Assembly: GCA_030592835.1 (NCBI GenBank)
Contig: JAUVIJ010000029.1
Coordinates: forward strand, 1-12,993
Direction of reading: 5' to 3'
Length of the DNA stretch: 12,993 nucleotides
Origin: Candidatus Cloacimonadota bacterium
GTDB lineage: Bacteria > Cloacimonadota > Cloacimonadia > Cloacimonadales > TCS61
In this document: positions 1 through 8,500 of the stretch, in pieces
How the letters are laid out: every line of letters begins with the position of its first letter
Position numbering within the stretch: the stretch's first letter is position 1
Program-made: the position numbers and the translations under genes
The notes under the pieces: model-generated
Told to the model about the DNA's origin: nothing
Database searches by the model: none
Seen by the model: only the letters and a program-made list of their open reading frames with translations

Positions 1-440
1 TCAATAACATGATCATAATCAGCTCCGGACCGATCCATTTTATTAATGAATGCTAACCTGGGGATGTTATAGCGATCTGCCTGATGCCAGACGGTTTCCG
101 ACTGCGGCTCTACTCCGCCAACTCCACAAAAAATACCAATAGCACCATCCAATATTCTCAGTGCTCTTTCTACCTCTGCTGTAAAATCCACATGACCGGG
201 GGTATCGATGATATTGATCTGTTTTTTCTTCCAGAAACAGGTTGTAACAGCGGAAGTTATGGTTATACCTCTTTCCCGTTCCTGGTCCATCCAATCCATC
301 ACAGTATTGCCGTCGTGGACTTCGCCCATACGATGAATAATGCCGGTATAGAACAACATCCTTTCGGTAGTTGTAGTCTTACCGGCATCAATATGGGCCA
401 TTATACCTATATTTCGAAGGTGAGATAGGTCTGCTGGCAT
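1..440 (-). CDS. fusA: Elongation factor G, N-terminal part (runs off window)
   Basis: EF-G is the ribosomal translocase GTPase, which moves tRNA and mRNA after peptide-bond formation and helps RRF recycle ribosomes. The visible 146 residues cover the start of the G domain: the P-loop AHIDAGKT (residues 15-22), the switch-I region with RGITITSA (57-64), the G3 motif DTPGH (79-83) and the G4 motif NKMD (133-136). The rest lies beyond position 1. The ATG at 440-438 is the only sensible start, because the next in-frame ATG is residue 14, directly against the P-loop. The gene begins 8 bases after the rpsG stop and has no Shine-Dalgarno sequence (the upstream sequence is AT-only for about ten bases), so translation is probably coupled to rpsG. 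The identity is firm. Which EF-G subfamily it belongs to cannot be settled from this fragment. Confidence 0.97.
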   Translation of the reverse strand, partial: MPADLSHLRNIGIMAHIDAGKTTTTERMLFYTGIIHRMGEVHDGNTVMDWMDQERERGITITSAVTTCFWKKKQINIIDTPGHVDFTAEVERALRILDGAIGIFCGVGGVEPQSETVWHQADRYNIPRLAFINKMDRSGADYDHVI

Positions 441-448
441 ATTATAAT

Positions 449-919
449 TTAAAATTTGAAGTGAGCGAACGCCTTATTAGCCTCTGCCATTTTATGAGTA
501 TCTTCCCGTTTCTTAATACTGGCTCCTTCTTTTTTGAAAGCGGATAATAATTCTCCGGCAAGACGTTCAGTCATGGTTTTTTCTGATCTCTTACGTGCAA
601 ACCCGATTATCCAACGAAAAGCCATTGCCTGGGCGTTTTTGTGGTTAACCTCGGTTGGAATTTGATAGTTAGATCCACCAACACGTCTGGAAACGACTTT
701 TATTAATGGTCTTACATTATCAATTGCCTGCATAAAGACATCAATAGGTTCTTCTTTTGTTTTTCCATCTATAATATCGAGGGCTCCGTAAACAATTCTT
801 TCAGAAAGACTTTTCTTACCGCGTTGCATGACCGTATTGATGAATTTACTCAGAATGATGCTTTTATACTTCGGATCCGGCAGTATAACTCTTTCTACTA
901 TTTTTCTTCTTCTTGACAT
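449..919 (-). CDS. rpsG: 30S ribosomal protein S7
   Basis: S7 is a primary 16S rRNA-binding protein that nucleates assembly of the 30S head and lies near the E-site tRNA. The 156-residue product has the usual length. It starts with the family MSRRRK-type N-terminus and contains the conserved SRRVGGSNYQIP segment (about residues 78-89) and the C-terminal KKREDTHKMAEANKAFAH block that places the helical domain on 16S rRNA. The ATG at 919-917 follows a strong GGAGGG site at 925-930, which is fused to the rpsL stop codon. Only 10 bases separate the two genes, too few for the intercistronic S7-binding structure used for autoregulation in E. coli. Stop codon TAA. fusA follows after 8 bases. Confidence 0.98.
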   Translation of the reverse strand: MSRRRKIVERVILPDPKYKSIILSKFINTVMQRGKKSLSERIVYGALDIIDGKTKEEPIDVFMQAIDNVRPLIKVVSRRVGGSNYQIPTEVNHKNAQAMAFRWIIGFARKRSEKTMTERLAGELLSAFKKEGASIKKREDTHKMAEANKAFAHFKF

Positions 920-924
920 CTATT

Positions 925-932
925 CCCTCCTA
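925..932 (-). promoter_or_regulatory. rpsG ribosome-binding site overlapping the rpsL stop codon
   Basis: Read on the minus strand this is TAGGAGGG: the TAG that ends rpsL shares its last G with the GGAGGG site of rpsG, 5 bases before the rpsG ATG. A ribosome terminating on rpsL therefore sits on the S7 initiation site, which suggests translational coupling of S12 and S7. Confidence 0.85.
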
Positions 933-1304
933 TTTCTTCGGCCGTTTACTACCGTATTTAGAACGGGAATTGATCCTGTTTTCGACTCCAGCAGTATCCA
1001 GAGCACCACGGACAATATGATAACGGACACCCGGCAGATCTTTTACTCTACCACCTCGAACCAGAACGATCGAGTGTTCCTGCAGGTTATGGCCTTCTCC
1101 CGGAATATAGACAGTCACTTCAAAGCCATTGGTAAGTCTTACCCTGGCTACTTTTCTTAATGCTGAATTTGGTTTTTTCGGGGTCGTTGTGTAAACCCTT
1201 GTACATACTCCTCGCCTTTGAGGACATGACATGAGTGCTCGATTCTTTTTCTTCTTTACAATTCGTTTGCGCCCTTTTCGCACAAGTTGATTAATGGTTG
1301 GCAC
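930..1304 (-). CDS. rpsL: 30S ribosomal protein S12 (GTG start)
   Basis: S12 sits in the decoding centre at the 30S-50S interface and helps control accuracy. The 124-residue protein is canonical. It has a CPQRRGVC pair of cysteines (C27, C34), the decoding loop TTPKKPNSALRK with the streptomycin-site lysine conserved (K43), the PGEGHNLQEHS loop, and the GRVKDLPGVRYH segment with the second classical streptomycin-site lysine. No resistance-type substitution is visible at these lysines. The start is GTG: the codon sits 6 bases after a good GGAGG at 1311-1315, and the protein from there begins with the family-typical MPTINQLVRKGR. Stop codon TAG. It lies 29 bases after rpoC with no terminator between, so it is probably cotranscribed with rpoBC. 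Confidence 0.98.
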   Translation of the reverse strand: MPTINQLVRKGRKRIVKKKKNRALMSCPQRRGVCTRVYTTTPKKPNSALRKVARVRLTNGFEVTVYIPGEGHNLQEHSIVLVRGGRVKDLPGVRYHIVRGALDTAGVENRINSRSKYGSKRPKK

Positions 1305-1310
1305 TAATTT

Positions 1311-1315
1311 CCTCC
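1311..1315 (-). promoter_or_regulatory. rpsL ribosome-binding site that fixes the GTG start
   Basis: GGAGG on the minus strand lies 6 bases before the GTG at 1304-1302. The encoded N-terminus begins exactly where S12 proteins begin and no ATG is available nearby, so this site supports GTG initiation. Confidence 0.8.
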
Positions 1316-1333
1316 ATCTTATTTTTTATCTTT

Positions 1334-4300
1334 CTAAAAATCAAGGATGTCTTCTGTGTCTTCATTTTTGATCTGATGAGCAAACTCCTGAATCACCGAA
1401 CTTACTGTTTTACCAGATTCGACAGCAGCTTTCACTTCATTGTTATAAAACTTGGTTCCAGTACCAATGGGGATACGGTGTCCAATTATTATACTTTCCT
1501 TCAATCCTTCAAGTTGATCTATTCTACCTTCTATTGCAGATTGAGTAAGAACTTTTGTGGTTTCCTGGAAAGAAGCGGCAGAAAGCCAACTGTCAGTTAA
1601 CAATGAAGCTTTGGTTATACCAAGAAGTAATTGCTCAAAGGTAGCTCCTTCGCCACCCTCTTCTTCGATTCTTTTGTTTTCTCTCATCACTTGATTTCTA
1701 TCAGAGATTTCTCCTTCGAGAAACATTGTATGACCCGGATTGGTGATCTTAACTTTCTTGAACATCTGACGAATAATCACACCAATATGTTTATCATCTA
1801 TTTTTACGCCTTGCTTTCTGTAAACTTCCTGGATTTCATTCAAAATCAGCTTCTGAGCAGCTTTAACACCCTTTGCTGTCAGGATGTCATGAGGATCCAA
1901 AGGACCTCCGGAAAGAGCGTCTCCACTTTCTACATAATCTCCCTGGTGAATAATAATACGTTTTCCGGGAGGGATCACATATTTCTTTTCCGTTCCACCT
2001 TCCGCTTTGATAAATATCACTCTTCCTGATTTGGTTAAGTCACCGATGGACACGATACCGTTGATCTCAGAAAGAATGGCTTTGTCTTTTGGAGCTCTGG
2101 CTTCAAAAAGATCTTGAACCCGTGGTAACCCACCAGTGATATCACTTTGTTTAACAGTGATCCTCGATGTTTTTCCGAGAATATCACCTGGATCAACATA
2201 GATTCCGTCATCAACCTCAACATTCAGTCCGGTAGGAATAGGTATCAGTTCCTCACTACCGTCTTTCTTGATAATCTTGAACTGAGCCTGAAGCTTTCTA
2301 TCTTTGGAATCAATTATGGTTATTTCCCGGGATCCGGTGAGTTCATTGAATTCTTCCTTATAGGTAATATCCTTAACAAAATGCTCGAATTTAAGTTTAC
2401 CCTTAGCAGTTGCAATAAGCGGATTGTTATAATGGTCCCAACTGAACAGTTTAGTGTTTTTAACAACTTTCTGTCCTTTTTTCACATAAATTGTGGAAGC
2501 ATATTCGACTTTATATGTTTCCAGAACATCACCATTATTTTCATCGATGATCTGAATTCTTCCCAGAGATGTAATGGAGACATATTCGCCGGAACGGTCT
2601 GTGACAGTGTTCATTCTTACGAATTTAATAATACCGTCAGAATTTGCTATTACCTCAGCAAGATCCACATCAGTAGAGGCTGTGCCTCCTATATGGAAAG
2701 TTCGAAGAGTTAACTGGTTGCCGGGTTCACCGATACTTTGAGCTGCAATCACACCAACAGGTTCACCGATAGTGACTTTTTTATTACTTCCAAGATTTCT
2801 ACCATAACATTTGCTGCAAATACCTTTCTCAGATTCACAGGTTATGACAGAACGGATCTTAACAGAATTAATTCCGTGATTCTGAATCGTGAGTGCAATT
2901 TCATTAGTGATCTCATTGTTGGCTTTAACTATCAACTGGTCTGTTACAGGATCGATGATATCTTCGGCAGCTGTTCTTCCTTTGATACGCTCGGATAACG
3001 GTTCAACTACTTCCCGACCTTCTTTCAGAGCAGAAACTTCAATACCTTCGATCGTGTTGCAATCATGTGTGGTAATTACTGCATTTTGGGCAACATCGAC
3101 AAGTCTTCTGGTCAGGTATCCAGCATCGGCCGTTTTCAAAGCTGTATCCGCCAGACCTTTACGGGCTCCGTGAGTCGAAATGAAATATTCAAGAACCGTA
3201 AGACCCTCTTTAAAGTTAGATTTTATCGGGGTTTCAATAACTTCCGCTACACTATCTGAAGTTCCCCGGGAAGGTTTATCCATCAGCCCCCGCATAGCCC
3301 CGAGTTGCTTGATCTGGTCTTTACCACCTCTGGCACCGGAGATATACATCATATTAATGGAATTAAAACCATTCTGATCTTCCGCCAGTTCATTCATAAG
3401 AACATCAGTTACATTTTCCGTGGCCATCTTCCATTTATCGATCACCCTGTTGTATCTTTCAGTTCCGGTGATTTCTCCATTCAAATAACTGTCCAGAATT
3501 TCCTGAACCTCTTTTTCTGTTTTTTTAATGATCTTATTCTTTATTTTGGGAGTTACAACGTCTCTGATACTGAATGTAATTCCTGCTTTTGTTGCATATT
3601 TGAACCCAAGATCTTTGATATCATCCAGTATTTGCGCTGTCCTGTGTTGTCCAACTAATTCAAAGCAATCCATGGCAATATCGTTAAGCTTGCCTTTGGT
3701 AAAGGTATAGTTCTGAAAGGATAATTTAACAGGCAGGATTTCATTGAAAATAATACGTCCGACAGTTGTTGTCTGAATCTCACCTTTATAATGAACCTTT
3801 ATCCAGGAATGAATATCCAGTTTGCGATCCGGTCTTGGATTACCTCGACGATTGAAAAGTAATTCCTCCTGTTCAAAGGCTATCAGTAATTCTTTGGCAG
3901 AGCTGTAATATCTGCGTTTCCAGTAATCATTATCACTTGTTGGTGTTTTTTCTTTATGCACGGTCAAATAATAGCAACCAAGAACAATATCCTGATTTGT
4001 TGCCATTGCCAATTTACCATTTGATGGAAGAAGCAAGTTCCGGGAAGACAGCATCAGAATACGTGCTTCCATTTGAGCCTCATGAGATAGAGGTATATGT
4101 ACAGCCATCTGATCACCATCAAAGTCTGCATTATAGGGAATACAAACAAGGGGATGAAGTTCGATTGCCTTACCCTCGGTTAGAACCGGCATAAAGGCCT
4201 GGATACCGTGTTTATGTAGAGTAGGCGCCCTGTTCAGCAGTACCGGATAATCCTTGATTACCTCTTCCAGGATCTCCCAGATCTGAGGTTTCTGCTTTTC

Positions 4301-5494
4301 AATCAGTTTTTTAGCGGTTTTGGCTTTCTCTACCTCACCCAGTTTCTCAAGTTTTTCAATTATAAAAGGTTTGAACAACTCAATTGCCATTTCCTTGGGT
4401 AAACCGCATTGATGTAATTTCAAATTCGGACCGACAGTAATAACGGATCGACCTGAATAATCGACTCGTTTACCAAGAAGATTCTGACGGAATCGTCCTG
4501 TTTTTCCCTTCAACTGATCAGCCAGAGATTTTAGAGGACGATTACCTCTACCTTTTACAGGTCTTGTTTTTCGGGAATTATCTATCAGGGCATCGACAGC
4601 TTCCTGCAACATTCGTTTTTCATTGCGCAGGATAACTTCAGGGGCGTTGATCTCCAGTAATCCCCTTAATCGGTTATTTCTGGTTATTACTCTGCGGTAT
4701 AATTCGTTGAAATCAGCAGTAGCAAATCTACCTCCTTCCAGTTGAACCAGGGGTCTTAAAGTCGGGGGTAATACCGGCAGAACTTCCAGAATCATCCAGT
4801 CCGGTTGATTTCCAGATTTTCTAAAAGCATCCACAATTTTCAGTCTTTTAATAGCTTTCTGCTTTTTCTGAGCCGAAGTTTCCATCTTAATGATAGTTCT
4901 CAGGTTCATCGTTTCATCTTCCAGGTTGAGGTCGTTCAGCAGGAGTTTCACTGCTTCCGCACCCATCAAGGCTTCGAATTCTTCACTGACACGATCTCTT
5001 ATCTCATAATATTCATCGACGTCGATCAAATCTTTTCTTTCGTAATCACTATCTCCGGGATTGAGGACGATAAAGGATTCATAATACAGAACTCTTTCTA
5101 ATTTACTGACCGGCATATCCAGAAGGGTACCGATAACACTTGGCATACTTTTAACAAACCAGATATGGGCGATCGGTACTGCCAGCTCGATATGACCCAT
5201 CCGGGATCTTCTTACCCTGCTGGTGGTTATCTCAACTCCACAGCGATCACAGATCGTATTCTGAAAACGTTTCTTCTTATATTTGCCACAACTGCATTCA
5301 TAATCTTTTTCTGGTCCAAAGATCCGTTCACAGAATAGACCGCCTTTCTCCGGTTTCAGAGTTCTATAGTTTAGTGTATCCGGCTTGGTAACTTCACCAT
5401 GAGACCATTCTCTGATAGCATCCGGAGAGGCAATTTTAATCTTAACTTTTTCATAGTTTTCTACACGGCTATTACGTTTTATTTCTCTGATCAA
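1334..5494 (-). CDS. rpoC: DNA-directed RNA polymerase subunit beta-prime (TTG start)
   Basis: This is the largest core RNA polymerase subunit, 1386 residues, which carries the catalytic magnesium site. Visible landmarks in order: zinc site 1 (C67, C69, C82, C85); the rudder and lid region; the catalytic loop NADFDGDQ with D457, D459 and D461; bridge-helix and funnel segments (SARGGKDQIKQ-like, THGARKGLADTA near 775-786); zinc site 2 (C812, C886, C893, C896); and the trigger-loop helix QLTLRTFH (927-934), whose partner DITGGLPRVQDLFEAR begins near 1118. The trigger loop is therefore interrupted by about 180 residues, as in the SI3-type insertion of many Gram-negative lineages. The start is TTG, overlapping the rpoB TGA as TTGA. 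No ATG or GTG exists between it and the conserved N-terminus, and the next methionine is residue 99. Stop codon TAG. Confidence 0.98.
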   Translation of the reverse strand: MIREIKRNSRVENYEKVKIKIASPDAIREWSHGEVTKPDTLNYRTLKPEKGGLFCERIFGPEKDYECSCGKYKKKRFQNTICDRCGVEITTSRVRRSRMGHIELAVPIAHIWFVKSMPSVIGTLLDMPVSKLERVLYYESFIVLNPGDSDYERKDLIDVDEYYEIRDRVSEEFEALMGAEAVKLLLNDLNLEDETMNLRTIIKMETSAQKKQKAIKRLKIVDAFRKSGNQPDWMILEVLPVLPPTLRPLVQLEGGRFATADFNELYRRVITRNNRLRGLLEINAPEVILRNEKRMLQEAVDALIDNSRKTRPVKGRGNRPLKSLADQLKGKTGRFRQNLLGKRVDYSGRSVITVGPNLKLHQCGLPKEMAIELFKPFIIEKLEKLGEVEKAKTAKKLIEKQKPQIWEILEEVIKDYPVLLNRAPTLHKHGIQAFMPVLTEGKAIELHPLVCIPYNADFDGDQMAVHIPLSHEAQMEARILMLSSRNLLLPSNGKLAMATNQDIVLGCYYLTVHKEKTPTSDNDYWKRRYYSSAKELLIAFEQEELLFNRRGNPRPDRKLDIHSWIKVHYKGEIQTTTVGRIIFNEILPVKLSFQNYTFTKGKLNDIAMDCFELVGQHRTAQILDDIKDLGFKYATKAGITFSIRDVVTPKIKNKIIKKTEKEVQEILDSYLNGEITGTERYNRVIDKWKMATENVTDVLMNELAEDQNGFNSINMMYISGARGGKDQIKQLGAMRGLMDKPSRGTSDSVAEVIETPIKSNFKEGLTVLEYFISTHGARKGLADTALKTADAGYLTRRLVDVAQNAVITTHDCNTIEGIEVSALKEGREVVEPLSERIKGRTAAEDIIDPVTDQLIVKANNEITNEIALTIQNHGINSVKIRSVITCESEKGICSKCYGRNLGSNKKVTIGEPVGVIAAQSIGEPGNQLTLRTFHIGGTASTDVDLAEVIANSDGIIKFVRMNTVTDRSGEYVSITSLGRIQIIDENNGDVLETYKVEYASTIYVKKGQKVVKNTKLFSWDHYNNPLIATAKGKLKFEHFVKDITYKEEFNELTGSREITIIDSKDRKLQAQFKIIKKDGSEELIPIPTGLNVEVDDGIYVDPGDILGKTSRITVKQSDITGGLPRVQDLFEARAPKDKAILSEINGIVSIGDLTKSGRVIFIKAEGGTEKKYVIPPGKRIIIHQGDYVESGDALSGGPLDPHDILTAKGVKAAQKLILNEIQEVYRKQGVKIDDKHIGVIIRQMFKKVKITNPGHTMFLEGEISDRNQVMRENKRIEEEGGEGATFEQLLLGITKASLLTDSWLSAASFQETTKVLTQSAIEGRIDQLEGLKESIIIGHRIPIGTGTKFYNNEVKAAVESGKTVSSVIQEFAHQIKNEDTEDILDF

Positions 5495-5504
5495 ATTGTC
5501 CCCC
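5491..5504 (-). promoter_or_regulatory. rpoB stop / rpoC TTG start overlap with ribosome-binding site
   Basis: On the minus strand the junction reads GGGGGA, then CAAT, then TTGA. The TTG of rpoC (5494-5492) and the TGA of rpoB (5493-5491) share two bases. The G-rich stretch at 5499-5504 lies 4 bases before the TTG inside the last rpoB codons and could pair with the anti-Shine-Dalgarno through one G-U pair. The arrangement suggests termination-reinitiation coupling that would keep beta and beta-prime at a fixed ratio (inference). Confidence 0.75.
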
Positions 5505-8500
5505 GTTTGTCACTCGTATTAGTCATGAATTCTATATCAAAACATAATGATTTCAATTCACTGACCAAAACATTGAAGGATTCAGGGATCCCGGGTTTTG
5601 GTGGATTTTGTCCACTGGTTATCGCTTTGAAAGCATTAGTTCTACCATCGACATCATCTGATTTTATTGTTAACATCTCTTCTAAAAGTCGTGAAGCTCC
5701 ATATGCCTCCAGAGCCCAAACCTCCATTTCTCCCAGGCGTTGTCCACCATGTTGGGCTTTTCCTCCAAGAGGTTGTTGGGTGATAAGAGAATAAGGTCCT
5801 GTAGAACGGGCATGCATTTTGTCTGCTACCAGATGGTTTAGTTTCAGCATGTACATAATTCCGACAGTCACTCTTTCTTTGAAGGGTTCACCTGTTTTTC
5901 CATCACAGAGTATTTGCTTGCCGTCTTCCGCTAGTTTGGCTTTCTTGATCTCCGTGTCGATATCTTTCAGGGAGGCACCATCAAAAACAGGAGTTTCAAT
6001 CCTAAATCCCAGTAGCTTGGCAGCCATTCCCAGATGTGTTTCCATGATCTGACCGATGTTCATACGTGAAGGAACACCCAGGGGATTGAGGATGATATCA
6101 ATAGATTCCCCATCCTCAGTAAAAGGCATGTCTTCGATTGGACAGATTCTGGAAATAACACCTTTATTCCCATGACGTCCAGCCATTTTATCACCGACTT
6201 TTATTTTACGTTTCTTTGCTATATAAACCTTAACCATTTTACGAACACCATAAGGTAGTTCATCCCCATGTTTGAGACGTTCATAAAATTTCTTGTAAAT
6301 ATTAGAACTTTCCTCGTTGGCAATTTTGACCTTTAGAATAATTTCATCATAGATTTTCCTGTTTGTTTCCGGATTTTCAACAAGGTCATAATCCAAATTC
6401 AATCTTTTAAAATTAATTTTACTAAGATCATTTTTGGTGATTTTTTTGTTGGAAGGAATAAAAAACATATTGGTTTTAGCATCGACCAGGTTTTTTGCTT
6501 TCTGACCAAGAAGTCTTTCCGATAACTGTTTCTTCAGGAACTCGTCGATTTTTTTCTGTCTCTCATTTCGTTCCTGCTTAATTCGGGTAAGGGATTCCTT
6601 TTTTCTTTCCTGTTCATCAAATTCGTCCATTTCCTCCAGTCGGGAAAAGACTTTTACATCGATGACAACACCTTCCATACCCGGTTTGGATTTCAGGGAA
6701 CTGTTCGTAAAATCACCCGCTCTATCCCCAAATAAAGCTCTCATTAAATTCTCTTCCGGGGAAGGATCGATATCGACATTCTTGGGCGTTATCTTACCAA
6801 CAATGATATCTCCTGCTTTTACAACTGAACCAACTCGGATAATACCTGTTTTATCAAGATTCCGAAGTGATTTTGTCGGCACATTGGGAATATCATAAGC
6901 GAGTTCTTCTTTACCGTTTTTCATATTCCGGACAAGAACTTCATGTTCTTCTATATACAGGGAAGTTAATGTATCTTCCCGGGCAACTTCTTCACTGAGA
7001 ATGATGGCATCTTCGAAATTATAACCATACCAGGGCATAAATGCTACCAGCATGTTTCTGCCCAGAGCGAGCCTTCCGTTATTGATAGCAGGTCCGTCAG
7101 AAAGCATATCACCTTTTTTTACCTGATCACCTTTTTTAACAGTCGGTCGCTGATTTATGCAGGTATCCTGATTGGATCGCGCAAATTTCTTCAAATATAT
7201 CCTGTTTTCGATACCCAGATCAAGAATATTATCATCGGGATTACTGCGTTCAATATCGATATAGGAGCTTGTTGCCTTGGTAATATACCCGTCGAAAGGA
7301 GCAATAGCAACCGCTCCGCTGTCTTCAGCAATGATTTTTTCCATCCCCGTACCAATTATAGGAACTTCGGGTTTGACAAGGGGTACAGCTTGACGCTGCA
7401 TGTTTGATCCCATCAAAGCCCGATTGGCATCATCATGCTCAAGAAAGGGTATAATAGATGCGGAAACTGACACTATCTGTTGTGGTGAAACATCCATGTA
7501 GTGCACGTCTTCCGGACTTGATTGTTGGAATTCTCCCCGGTAACGGGCGAATACAAGTTTATCAGTTATTTTTTTATCAGCGTCATAATTAACGTTTGCC
7601 TGAGCAATGATATATCTCTCTTCATCATAAGGATCAAGATATTCTATTTTATCGGTAATGACCCCATTTTCGATCTTTATGTATGGTGTCTCCAGAAATC
7701 CCAGATCATTGATCCGGGCAAACATTGCCGGAGATGAGATCAGTCCAATGTTCGGACCTTCAGGGGTCTCAATCGGACAGATACGACCATAATGAGAGTA
7801 ATGTACATCGCGGACTTCGAATCCTGCTCTCTCTCTTGTGAGTCCTCCCGGACCGAGGGCTGACAGTCTTCGTTTGTGTGTGATTGCTGTTAAAGGATTG
7901 GTCTGCTCCATGAACTGTGATAATTGTCCAGTCAAGAAAAATGACTGAACTACAGCGATAAGTGCATTGCTGTTGATAAGGTCATGAATTGTTACTTCAT
8001 CTGAATTGGCGATGGACATTCTTTCAACAGCAGTTCTGGCGACTCTGGACATTCCAATGTTATATTGCTCTGTTAACAGCTCACCGACAGTTCGTATTCG
8101 ACGGTTTGCCAGATGATCGATATCATCGACGACATCTTCATCCTTATAGACCATTATCAATCTGTCGATGATAGCGATGATATCTTCCTTGGTCAGTGTT
8201 GGTATGGTCGGATCGACATCAAGTTCAAGCCTTGTATTAAGTTTGTGTCGACCAACTTTACCCAGATTGTATCTCCTTGCATTGAAGAACATCCTTTTAA
8301 AGAGATCCATCGCTATCTCAAACGAGGGTTCCTCACCAGGTCGGATCAACGTATATATTTTCTTAACAGCTTCTTCCTGATTGGTCGTCTGATCTTTAGC
8401 AATAGTTTGCTCGATGATCTTACGGGGAATTTCAGAATCTTTTGTTATTACTGAAACTTTTTTGATCTTGGCTTTCTCCAGGATTTCGATTATCTCATCG

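Noticed and set aside
2147..2713. 188-codon plus-strand open frame opposite rpoC
   Set aside because: It lies wholly inside the trigger-loop insertion of a clear rpoC, has no ribosome-binding site and looks like no known protein. Other plus-strand frames in rpoB and rpoC are rejected for the same reason.
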